A program made the translations under genes and the position numbers. A stretch of 64,000 nucleotides of DNA. Origin: Paracoccus sp. JM45. GTDB taxonomy: Bacteria; Pseudomonadota; Alphaproteobacteria; Rhodobacterales; Rhodobacteraceae. Of this stretch, positions 56,316 through 63,856 are shown one piece after another; position 1 is the first letter of the stretch; each line of letters opens with the position of its first letter. The notes below the pieces were generated by a model that did no database searches, was not told the origin of the DNA, and was given only the letters and a program-made list of their open reading frames with translations. The stretch lies in contig NZ_QQVY01000009.1 of assembly GCF_003590715.1 (NCBI RefSeq), positions 62,001 through 126,000 of the forward strand, in the 5' to 3' direction.

Positions 56316-56381
56316 TGGTAGCCAAAGCACCCCCTGATCCGCAAGTGTCGTATCGCCGCAGGATCATAGGTCGCCGCAGGA

Positions 56382-57401
56382 TCAGACGATGCCCAGCATC
56401 AGCGGGATCAGCACAAGGCAGGCCAATCCCACGGTCTGGACGGTCAGCATGGCAAATGCCGCCCCGCCCACATCAACCAGACGCCCCAGCGATGTCTTCA
56501 TCCCCACAGCGGCCACTGCCGTCACCAGCAAGGACCGCGACAGGGTCGAGGCAGGCTCGATCAGGGCGGTCGGGACAAGATGCAGGGAATTCAGCGCGGC
56601 CAGCACCAGAAACGCGGTGACAAACAGCGGCATCAGGGGCGGACGCTTGCCCATGCCCGATGTATGGCGGCGCATCGCCAATGCGCCGATCAGAACCGTC
56701 GGTGCCAACAGTGTCACGCGGATCAGTTTGACAACTGTTGCAATATCGCCGGTTTCGTCACTGACGGAATAACCCGCCCCGACCACCTGCGCGACATCAT
56801 GGATGGTGCCGCCAAGAAACAGCCCCGTCAGATGTTCATCCAGACCCATGGCGCTGGCCAATATGGGATAGAGAATCATCGCGACCGTCGAAAACGCCGT
56901 AACCGAAATGACGGTAAAGGCCAGATCGCGTTCGGATGTTTCCCGCTGTGGCAGGATCGAGGCGATGGCCATCGCAGCCGAGGCCCCGCAGATCGCCACC
57001 GATCCCCCCGTCAGGAACCCGAAGGCGCGGTCGCGGCCGACCAGCCCTGCCAGCAGGATGGACAGCAGGATCGTCGTCGCCACGCAGGCGATGATAATAG
57101 CCACAAAGCCCCAGCCGATCTCGCGCACCATGTCCAGCGATACCCGCAATCCCAGCAATGCCACACCCGCACGCAGGAACACCCTGCTGGCAAAAGCGAT
57201 GCCCGCCGCAGTGCGTTCCTGTTCGGACAGGAAATTGAACGCAATGCCCAGCAGGATGGCCATCAACATCACCGGCGCGCCGTAATGGTCCGAAAGGAAT
57301 TGCGCCGCCATTGCGACGATCAGGGCCAGCGCGACACCGGGAAACAAGCGTCGCAGCGCCTCGGCCAGATGCCGGGGACGGGTCATGGAAAACTGTGTCA
57401 T
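56382..57401 (-). CDS. YeiH/PF03601 family putative sulfate or sulfite exporter
   Basis: A 339-residue inner-membrane protein with about ten helices. It has the YeiH family marks GVALLGLRVSLDMVREIG (residues about 73-90), GGSVAICGASAAMAIAS (about 130-146) and GGTIHDVAQVVGAG (about 193-206). Proposed sulfate/sulfite exporters of sulfonate-degrading bacteria belong to this family. It is the last gene of the minus-strand sulfonate island, 48 bases after dctP and beyond a terminator-like hairpin, so its expression may be partly separate. Confidence 0.85.
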   Translation of the reverse strand: MTQFSMTRPRHLAEALRRLFPGVALALIVAMAAQFLSDHYGAPVMLMAILLGIAFNFLSEQERTAAGIAFASRVFLRAGVALLGLRVSLDMVREIGWGFVAIIIACVATTILLSILLAGLVGRDRAFGFLTGGSVAICGASAAMAIASILPQRETSERDLAFTVISVTAFSTVAMILYPILASAMGLDEHLTGLFLGGTIHDVAQVVGAGYSVSDETGDIATVVKLIRVTLLAPTVLIGALAMRRHTSGMGKRPPLMPLFVTAFLVLAALNSLHLVPTALIEPASTLSRSLLVTAVAAVGMKTSLGRLVDVGGAAFAMLTVQTVGLACLVLIPLMLGIV

Positions 57402-57422
57402 GATTGTCTTTCGCTATGCGAA

Positions 57423-57442
57423 AAGGGGCCCGAAGGCCCCTT
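57423..57442 (-). terminator. Intrinsic terminator after dctP
   Basis: On the minus strand AAGGGGCC-TTCG-GGCCCCTT, an 8-bp stem with a stable UUCG tetraloop, is followed by TT and CGC. It starts eight bases after the dctP stop. Confidence 0.8.
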
Positions 57443-57449
57443 GCATATT

Positions 57450-58505
57450 TTACTGGATATCGCGGGCGCGGTTGGCGTCCATCTGGTCCTGCACGGTCTG
57501 GACCTCGGCTTTCAGGGTCGCCAGAATTTCCTCGCCCCCGTCAACATTCGAGGTGAACCAGTCATAGACGGGCTGGGCTGCGGTGGCGAATGCCTCTTTT
57601 TCGGCATCGGTCGGCACATAGATATCGCCGCCACCCGCGGTGAATTCCTCATATGCGGGAATCGACTTGCGCTTGGGCGATGCAAAGGTGGCCTGTTGCA
57701 GCTGATAGAAACCGTCATTGACGATCACGCGCATGTCTTCGGGCATGCCGGTAAAGGTCTGGTTCGACATCCACCACATCGCGCCCATATAGGCGTGGCC
57801 GTCCAGCGTCAGGTAATCCAGCCCTGCATCGGGGAATTTCATCGACATGATGTCGGTGATGCCGTTCTGCGTGCCTTCAACCACACCGGTTTGCAGCGAT
57901 GTGAACAGTTCGGCCCATGGAATCGGGGTCGGCGATGCACCAACAGCCCGCACCAGTTCCTGCGGCAGGTCGGCCACAACGGTCCGCAGCTTCATGCCCT
58001 TCAGGTCGTCAGGGGTCTGGACGCGCTTTTCGGTATTGGCAAAGTTGCGCCAGCCGCCGGTGTTGCCGATGGTCATCAGGCGCATGGTATCGCCCGAATC
58101 TGCCAGCATGCGTTCGCGCAGATCGCGGACAAAGTCACCCGACAGAACCGCCTCGGCGACGCGATCATTGGGCAGGATATAGGGCAGGTCCAGAACCTGC
58201 ACATAAGGGAACAGCCCCGCCGCCCCGTCCGAGGTCGAGATATAGACGTCGATCGACCCGTCCGCGATGCCCTGCAGGCATTCGGCACCGTTGGAACACA
58301 GTTGGGTGCCCATATAGATCTCGACCGCGATGGCGCCGTTCGACGCCGCCTCGACATAGGATTTGAAGACCTGAAGGCCGTCGTAATCCTCATCGTTCTC
58401 GTTCGAGTTGGCCACGGCGCGGATGGTATAATCCTGCGCCATAGCGGGCATGGCAATCGCCGTGCCCAGTGCCAGCGTCGCCGCCAGTGTCAGTGTTTTC
58501 ATCAT
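57450..58505 (-). CDS. dctP: TRAP transporter solute-binding protein, DctP family
   Basis: A 351-residue periplasmic binding protein. A signal peptide (MMKTLTLAATLALGTAIAMP, cut near AMAQ) precedes the DctP domain with QELVRAVGASPTPIPWAELF (residues about 178-197) and VVEGTQNGITDI, where the family Arg binds a carboxylate. Three ATGs in a row follow GGGAGGA; I take the middle one (58505), five bases after GGAGG. It is third in the dctQ-dctM-dctP order and lies in the operon with the sulfonate enzymes, so it may bind a sulfonate or its acid derivative. Confidence 0.9.
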   Translation of the reverse strand: MMKTLTLAATLALGTAIAMPAMAQDYTIRAVANSNENDEDYDGLQVFKSYVEAASNGAIAVEIYMGTQLCSNGAECLQGIADGSIDVYISTSDGAAGLFPYVQVLDLPYILPNDRVAEAVLSGDFVRDLRERMLADSGDTMRLMTIGNTGGWRNFANTEKRVQTPDDLKGMKLRTVVADLPQELVRAVGASPTPIPWAELFTSLQTGVVEGTQNGITDIMSMKFPDAGLDYLTLDGHAYMGAMWWMSNQTFTGMPEDMRVIVNDGFYQLQQATFASPKRKSIPAYEEFTAGGGDIYVPTDAEKEAFATAAQPVYDWFTSNVDGGEEILATLKAEVQTVQDQMDANRARDIQ

Positions 58506-58527
58506 CATATCCTCCCACAGAATGAAA

Positions 58528-59820
58528 TCAGTTGGCAAAGCCGGTCAGGCGCGGAATCGTCAGGGAAATGGCGGGGAAATAGGTGATCAGGAAGATCACG
58601 AAAATCTCGACCGCAAGGAAGGGCAGGATGGCCCGCGAAATGGTCGATACCCTTTCCCCCGAAACCGCCGAAGCGACAAACAGCACAAGCCCCATCGGCG
58701 GCGTCGCAAGGCCCACCGTCAGGTTAACGCACATGATCATGGCAAAGTGCACGCTGTCTACACCCATGCCGGTGAAAACCGGACCAAGGATGGGGCCAAG
58801 AATAATAATCGCCGGACCTGCATCAAGGAACATCCCCACCACGAACAGCAGGATGTTGATCAGGAACAGCAGCAGCAACGGATTGTCCGTCAGCACCAGA
58901 ATGAATTCGGCCAGCTGTTGGGGTGCATGGCTTAGCGACACGACCGTCTTGAACGACATGGCCGCGCCCACCAGCAACAGCACCACCGCCGAGGTCAGCC
59001 CCGCCTTGCCCATCACATCCGGCAATTCGCTGACCTTCAGCGTTTTCAGCACGAAGAGGCTGATCAGCAGTGCGTAAAGCACGGCGATGGCCGCAGCCTC
59101 GGTCGGGGTGAAGACGCCGAACAGGATGCCGCCAAGAATGATCACCGGTGTCAGCAGCGGAAAGAATGCTTTTAGGCTGGCCTGACCGCGTTCCGGCCAT
59201 GTGTATTTCTTGGACGCGACGGGGAAGTCGTATTTATCGGCCATCAGCTTGACCAGAACCATCAACCCCGCGCCGACCAGAACCCCCGGCACGATCCCTG
59301 CCAGAAACAATGCCGCAACGCTTTCGCCCATGACATAGGCATAGATGATCATGATGCCCGATGGCGGAATGATCGGCCCGATCACCGAACTGGCCGCCGT
59401 GATCGCCGCCGCGAATTTGCGGGTATAGCCCTGTTTTTCCATCGCGGGGATCAGCATGGACCCCAATGCCGATGTATCGGCCACAGCACTGCCCGACAGG
59501 CCCGCGAACAGCATGGACGACAGGATGTTCACATGCGCCAGACCGCCCCGCAGATGGCCGATCAGCGCCTGGCTGAATTCGACCAGACGGTGGGTGATAC
59601 CGCCGCGATTCATAATCTCGCCCGCAAGCATGAAGAAAGGGATCGCCATCAGCGGAAAGCTGTCGATGCCGTTATAGAGGTTGCGATACAGCAAGGTCAG
59701 GTCGCGTTCCTGACCGTTCAGATACAGCAGCAAACCCGGTGCGGCCAGCAGGCCGAAAAAGACGGGCAGGCCGATCAGCAGGAACACCAGAAAGACCGGA
59801 AGAAACCATACAAGCATCAT
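58528..59820 (-). CDS. dctM: TRAP transporter large permease subunit
   Basis: A 430-residue inner-membrane protein with twelve or so helices, the ion-coupled core of the TRAP transporter. Typical features are MLAGEIMNRGGITHRLVEFS (residues about 61-80), LFAGLSGSAVADTSALGSML (about 102-121) and MCVNLTVGLATPPMGLVLFV. The start overlaps the dctQ stop by four bases (ATGA). Confidence 0.94.
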   Translation of the reverse strand: MMLVWFLPVFLVFLLIGLPVFFGLLAAPGLLLYLNGQERDLTLLYRNLYNGIDSFPLMAIPFFMLAGEIMNRGGITHRLVEFSQALIGHLRGGLAHVNILSSMLFAGLSGSAVADTSALGSMLIPAMEKQGYTRKFAAAITAASSVIGPIIPPSGIMIIYAYVMGESVAALFLAGIVPGVLVGAGLMVLVKLMADKYDFPVASKKYTWPERGQASLKAFFPLLTPVIILGGILFGVFTPTEAAAIAVLYALLISLFVLKTLKVSELPDVMGKAGLTSAVVLLLVGAAMSFKTVVSLSHAPQQLAEFILVLTDNPLLLLFLINILLFVVGMFLDAGPAIIILGPILGPVFTGMGVDSVHFAMIMCVNLTVGLATPPMGLVLFVASAVSGERVSTISRAILPFLAVEIFVIFLITYFPAISLTIPRLTGFAN

Positions 59821-60404
59821 TCGGCCCCTTGTGCGCCGGTCCGCGACATCGCGGGCAGGTCAGTCACACCAAGCAGCAGCGCGATATTGCGCAGCAGCAG
59901 TTCCACATTCACGACAAACAGCATGACCATCCCGACCAGCAGCGATGACATCATCCAGCTGCGCGGCACGCGGTGCCATTCGCTGAAGTCCAGCGACACC
60001 GGCACATGCAATGACGCACTGGCAAAACGCCCGCCGATGCCCGTTACTTCGGCCCATGAGATTTTCACAGCGAAATAAAGGACCAGCAGGCATAGGACCA
60101 ACAGCATCAAATTCAGGATGCGGGCGACGACTGGCGGCAGCATTTCGGGCAGCACGTCAATCGCCACAAAGCCGCCCGCGCGGAACGCGGTCGGTGCCAT
60201 CAGTCCGGTCATCCACAGCATGCAGAAACGCGCAGCCTCGTCGGGCCATGCAAGGGCACTGTTCAGCACATAGCGGCTGAACACCTGCACCAGCGTCACC
60301 GTGACCATAACAGCCACTGCGGTGATGCCAAAGGCGCGACCTATCCGCAGGACGTGGTCGTTGATCCAGGATAAAGGCCGGATCAGCCCGCTTAGAAAAT
60401 TCAT
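59817..60404 (-). CDS. dctQ: TRAP transporter small permease subunit
   Basis: A 195-residue membrane protein with four helices (DctQ family). It carries the common FSRYVLNSALAWPDEAARFCM stretch (here split by family variation) near residues 42-62. It couples the binding protein to DctM. The ATG at 60404 follows GGAGGGG; a GTG four codons earlier lies inside that site. It begins 56 bases after the flavin reductase stop. Confidence 0.9.
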   Translation of the reverse strand: MNFLSGLIRPLSWINDHVLRIGRAFGITAVAVMVTVTLVQVFSRYVLNSALAWPDEAARFCMLWMTGLMAPTAFRAGGFVAIDVLPEMLPPVVARILNLMLLVLCLLVLYFAVKISWAEVTGIGGRFASASLHVPVSLDFSEWHRVPRSWMMSSLLVGMVMLFVVNVELLLRNIALLLGVTDLPAMSRTGAQGAE

Positions 60405-60460
60405 GTTCCCCTCCACGCCCTATACCACAACCCGGTTCCTCCTCCGGGATGTCGCGGCGC

Positions 60461-60979
60461 CTAGTTAATGTCCAGCCGTGTCACCTTGCCGCCAAAGAAT
60501 GCCAATGGATCGCCATCGCGCAGATGCGCATGCGTGACCTGCCCGACAATGATGGCATGATCGCCAGCCTCATGGACGGCGTGGCGCGTGCAGTCAAAGC
60601 GGGCCAGACAATCCGCAATGACCGGCACGCCGTCATCATTCAACTGCATCTTGTCGCCGGTCAGCGCTGCCTGATTTCGGGCCACATCAAAAGCCAGCGA
60701 TTCCTGTTCGGCACCCAGGATATGGATCGCATAATGCTGTGCCCCGACAAAGGCAGGATAGCGTGACGAACTGCGTGCGGGCGACCACAGAACCAGCGGC
60801 GGATCCATCGAGACCGATGAAAAGCTGTTGGCCGTGATCGCGACACACCCGTCGCGGCCCTTTGTCGTCACAATGGTGACGCCGGTGGCAAAGCGTCCGA
60901 AGGCGTCGCGCAGCAACCGGCCATTATCAGGGGCGGGGATAAAACTGCGGTGACCGGATGCGAATGCCGTACCGGTCAT
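60461..60979 (-). CDS. Flavin reductase (HpaC/SmoA-like), supplies reduced FMN to the monooxygenase
   Basis: A 172-residue flavin:NAD(P)H reductase of the split-barrel family. Family marks are LRDAFGRFATGVTIVTTKG (residues about 23-41), ANSFSSVSMDPPLVLWS (about 50-66) and a closing GDHAIIVGQV. It would reduce free FMN for the two-component monooxygenase encoded two genes upstream, the role of SmoA in sulfoquinovose desulfonation. Its start overlaps the aldo/keto reductase stop by one base (TAATG), so the three are co-translated. Confidence 0.88.
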   Translation of the reverse strand: MTGTAFASGHRSFIPAPDNGRLLRDAFGRFATGVTIVTTKGRDGCVAITANSFSSVSMDPPLVLWSPARSSSRYPAFVGAQHYAIHILGAEQESLAFDVARNQAALTGDKMQLNDDGVPVIADCLARFDCTRHAVHEAGDHAIIVGQVTHAHLRDGDPLAFFGGKVTRLDIN

Positions 60980-61869
60980 TATGCAACCTCGTGGCCGAGG
61001 GCGGCCTGATACAGGCGGAACCACTGCTGGCGGTCCAGATCGACCTTGGCCGCATCCGAAATCGCCGCAATGCGCGACAGGGAATTGGTGCCCAGAACCG
61101 GCATGATGGTCGCCGGATGGCGCAACAGGAAGGCAACCGCCACCGCAGCACGGTCCACACCGAATTCATTGGCCAGTTCATCCAGCACAGCCGCCACAGG
61201 GCCATCGCCGGTCATCAGGCTGCCACCGCCCAAGGGCGACCATGCCATCACGGCATCGCCACGCTTCTGGTGGAACGCCAGATCGCCATTGTTGAACGGT
61301 GCGACACTTGCCAGTGAAATCTCGATCTGGTTAGTAACCAGCTTGGTGTTCATTGCCGATTGCAGCAGTTCAACATCCCATGGGCGGAAATTCGACACGC
61401 CAACCGCGCGCAGTTTGCCTTCGCGCACCAGTGCATCAAGAACGCCGCCGGTTTCGTGGTGATCCAGTAACGGATCGGGACGGTGGATCAGCAGCAGGTC
61501 CAGATGGTCCGTGCCGAAATCACGAAGCGAACTTTCGACCGAGGCACGGATATGCGCCTCGGAGGTGTCATAATGCTTGCACGACACATCGGCATATTTC
61601 CCACAGGGGGCCACGATGTCGCATTTGCTGATCAGTTCGATCTTGTTGCGCAGGCCGGGGTCGGCCTTCAACGCGGCACCAAGGATCGCCTCGGCAGTAT
61701 AATTGCCATAGATATCGGCCTGATCCAGCGTGGTAATGCCCTGATCCAGACAGGCGTCGATCTTGGCACGCACATGCGTGACCGAGGTGTCGGTATCATC
61801 GCCAATACGCCACATGCCATAGACAAGGCGCGACAGCGAAAGACCTTCGGTAAGGGTAACACGTTCCAT
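60979..61869 (-). CDS. Aldo/keto reductase, candidate 6-oxo-glucose reductase (SmoB-like)
   Basis: A 296-residue NAD(P)H-dependent aldo/keto reductase. The catalytic tetrad is visible as Asp49 and Tyr54 (LDQADIYGNY), Lys82 (ELISKCDI) and His129 (LLLIHRPDP). The cofactor end has PVLGTNSLSRI. In the sulfo-SMO pathway an aldo/keto reductase turns the aldehyde left after C-S cleavage, 6-oxo-glucose, into glucose; the gene order here fits that role. The ATG at 61869 is joined to the monooxygenase stop (TGATG). Confidence 0.88.
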   Translation of the reverse strand: MERVTLTEGLSLSRLVYGMWRIGDDTDTSVTHVRAKIDACLDQGITTLDQADIYGNYTAEAILGAALKADPGLRNKIELISKCDIVAPCGKYADVSCKHYDTSEAHIRASVESSLRDFGTDHLDLLLIHRPDPLLDHHETGGVLDALVREGKLRAVGVSNFRPWDVELLQSAMNTKLVTNQIEISLASVAPFNNGDLAFHQKRGDAVMAWSPLGGGSLMTGDGPVAAVLDELANEFGVDRAAVAVAFLLRHPATIMPVLGTNSLSRIAAISDAAKVDLDRQQWFRLYQAALGHEVA

Positions 61870-63023
61870 CAGCGGCGTTCTCCTGCGCCAAGCGGCGTCT
61901 GCGGCGTCGTTGCGGGGACGCGGCCCCATTCACGGTTCAGCTGGCAGGTTTTCATCTGCGGCAGCACGCGGGTTCCGAAATGTTCGGCCTCATCGATATG
62001 CGGATAGCCTGACAGGATAAAGGACCGGATGCCCATCTTCTGTAATTCTTCCAGCTTGGACAAAACCTGATCGGTCGATCCGACGATGGCAGCGCCACAG
62101 CCCGACCGCGCACGACCAACGCCGGTCCACAGATTCGGTTCGATATAACCTTCAAGATCGGCCAGTTCGCGGTTGCGCGCCTGACGGCTGACCCCAAGCG
62201 AGGTCGCATCCAGCGCCCGTTCGCGAATCAGCTTGCCCTGTTCGTCATCCAGCTTGGACACGATATGTCGGGCATATTCGCGTGCCTCGGCTTCGGTATC
62301 ACGGACGATGACATGGGCGCGGAAACCGTAATCCAGCACGCGGCCATGACGTTCGGCGGCGGCATGGGCGGCCTTCATCCGGTCGGCAATATCTTCGGTT
62401 TTTTCAGGCCACATCAGGTAAACATCGCAATGTTCCCCGCACAGGTCCAGCGCGGCCGGCGAATAGCCGCCAAAATACAGCATCGGCCCGACCGTCTGAT
62501 AGGGCTTGACCGGATCTGTGTTCACATCGCTGAAATCATAGACTTGGCCATGGAAGTCGATCTTATCCTGCGTCCATGCCTGCTTCAGGATCTGCACCAC
62601 TTCGCGCGAGCGCTGGTAACGGTAATCGCTGTCGGCCTTTTCGCCCGGAAAATCCGAGGAGATGATGTTGACCGTCAAACGCCCCTGCATCATGTGATCC
62701 AGCGTGGCGATGGTCCGTGCCAGCATGATGGGCTGCATTTCACCGCAACGCACCGCCGCCAGCATGTTGATTTTATCCGTGATCGGCGCACAGCCCGCCA
62801 CGAAGGACAGGGTATCCTGCCCCACCTGATAGGACGACGGGCACAGGATGTTTCCGAATCCCTGCTGTTCGGCGGTTTTCACGATGTTCGAACAATGCGC
62901 CCAAGAGGACTTCAGATCGGGGTCCGGAACGCCCAGAAACTGGTAATCATCGGAACAAAGTGCCGAAAACCAGGATATTTCGACCTTGTCCAGATCGGCC
63001 GATGTCACGGGTACGACGGTCAT
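61869..63023 (-). CDS. SsuD-like FMNH2-dependent sulfonate monooxygenase, candidate sulfoquinovose monooxygenase (SmoC-like)
   Basis: A 384-residue class C flavin monooxygenase of the bacterial luciferase fold, aligned by eye with E. coli SsuD over its length. It keeps the residues that line the SsuD sulfonate and flavin site: Arg235 and His237 (FRAHVIVRD), Arg306 (GVGRARSGCG) and Tyr340-Pro-His342 (LSGYPH), and an aromatic Trp205 in YLMWPEK. It lacks the Cys54 equivalent of SsuD. It should cleave a C-S bond with O2, giving sulfite and an aldehyde. It is the first gene of the operon, divergent from the GntR gene. Alkanesulfonates remain an alternative substrate class. Confidence 0.85.
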   Translation of the reverse strand: MTVVPVTSADLDKVEISWFSALCSDDYQFLGVPDPDLKSSWAHCSNIVKTAEQQGFGNILCPSSYQVGQDTLSFVAGCAPITDKINMLAAVRCGEMQPIMLARTIATLDHMMQGRLTVNIISSDFPGEKADSDYRYQRSREVVQILKQAWTQDKIDFHGQVYDFSDVNTDPVKPYQTVGPMLYFGGYSPAALDLCGEHCDVYLMWPEKTEDIADRMKAAHAAAERHGRVLDYGFRAHVIVRDTEAEAREYARHIVSKLDDEQGKLIRERALDATSLGVSRQARNRELADLEGYIEPNLWTGVGRARSGCGAAIVGSTDQVLSKLEELQKMGIRSFILSGYPHIDEAEHFGTRVLPQMKTCQLNREWGRVPATTPQTPLGAGERR

Positions 63024-63055
63024 GCTTTCCTCCCCAGGTTCGCTAAATTTCTACT

Positions 63056-63100
63056 TGCATAGCCGTGTCCATGATGTAGATCAATGGTGTATCAATTGTT
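63056..63100. promoter_or_regulatory. Divergent control region of the sulfonate operon
   Basis: Between the monooxygenase and GntR genes, two ATCAAT hexamers (63080-63085 and 63091-63096) lie eleven bases apart, one helical turn. They fall in an AT-rich stretch within an otherwise GC-rich region. A TTGCAT-N16-TAGATC pair at about 63056-63083 could be a plus-strand promoter. Both fit control by the adjacent GntR protein but are not proven. Confidence 0.4.
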
Positions 63101-63120
63101 TCGGAGGGGAGGCCGGAAGG

Positions 63121-63846
63121 ATGGATGAAAATCATCTCGCATTGCCGCAGCGCCCCGACGCGTTACCCATCCACCTGCAGATCGAGGAATTGGTGATCCG
63201 CGATATCGCGGCGGGCCGATTGGTCGATGGACAGCGCCTGCCCCCCGAACGCGACATGGCGCATGCCCATGGAACCACCGTGCGAACCCTTCGTAAAGCC
63301 TTGGCAGAGCTGGAAAAAAAGGATCTGATCGAGCGGCGGCAAGGGTCGGGGAACTATATCCGCGCGGGTCAGCAGGTCACCTCGGTCTATTCGATGTTCC
63401 GGCTGGAACATGCCGTGAGTGGTGGTGGTCTGCCGAATGCACATCTGCTGTCGGTTGATTATCTGCCGAAAGATGCCGAACAACCCGATTACGGCGCATC
63501 CGACTGTGCAACACGCTTCCGCCGGCTGCGCTTTCTGGATGATGTCCCCATCGCACTGGAAGAAATCTGGCTGGACGGCAGCGCGGGTCAGGTGCCCCGC
63601 GACAAGGTGCAGGATTCTCTGTACCTGACCTATAAACGCGCTCTGCGCCTGTGGATCACACGGGCCGAGGATCGCGTCGGCATTGCCCCTGTCCCCGATT
63701 GGACCGCCCCCCGTTTCGCCCCCGCCGCAGGGACCGTTACCGCCTATATCGAACGGCTGTCATGGGCACAAACCGCGCGCGCAGTCGAATTTTCCCGTAC
63801 CTGGTACGACACCGACAAGGCGCTGTATGTACAGCGCCTGATCTGA
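63121..63846 (+). CDS. GntR/HutC-family transcriptional regulator (UTRA domain)
   Basis: A 241-residue repressor-type regulator. The N-terminal winged helix (residues about 12-80) shows LPIHLQIEELVIRDIAAGRL, the recognition region PPERDMAHAHGTTVRTLRKA and ERRQGSGNYI. The C-terminal UTRA ligand domain (about 90-238) has VPIALEEIWLDG. The ligand is probably the sulfonate or a sugar derived from it. It is divergent from the monooxygenase operon and is followed after ten bases by a Gfo/Idh/MocA gene, so it can control both. Confidence 0.92.
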   Translation: MDENHLALPQRPDALPIHLQIEELVIRDIAAGRLVDGQRLPPERDMAHAHGTTVRTLRKALAELEKKDLIERRQGSGNYIRAGQQVTSVYSMFRLEHAVSGGGLPNAHLLSVDYLPKDAEQPDYGASDCATRFRRLRFLDDVPIALEEIWLDGSAGQVPRDKVQDSLYLTYKRALRLWITRAEDRVGIAPVPDWTAPRFAPAAGTVTAYIERLSWAQTARAVEFSRTWYDTDKALYVQRLI

Positions 63847-63856
63847 GGAGGATCAC

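Noticed and set aside
56218-56381. FNR/Anr site expected upstream of a bd oxidase
   Set aside because: No TTGAT-N4-ATCAA or close variant is present; only the ATAGGT/ACCTAT palindrome is seen.
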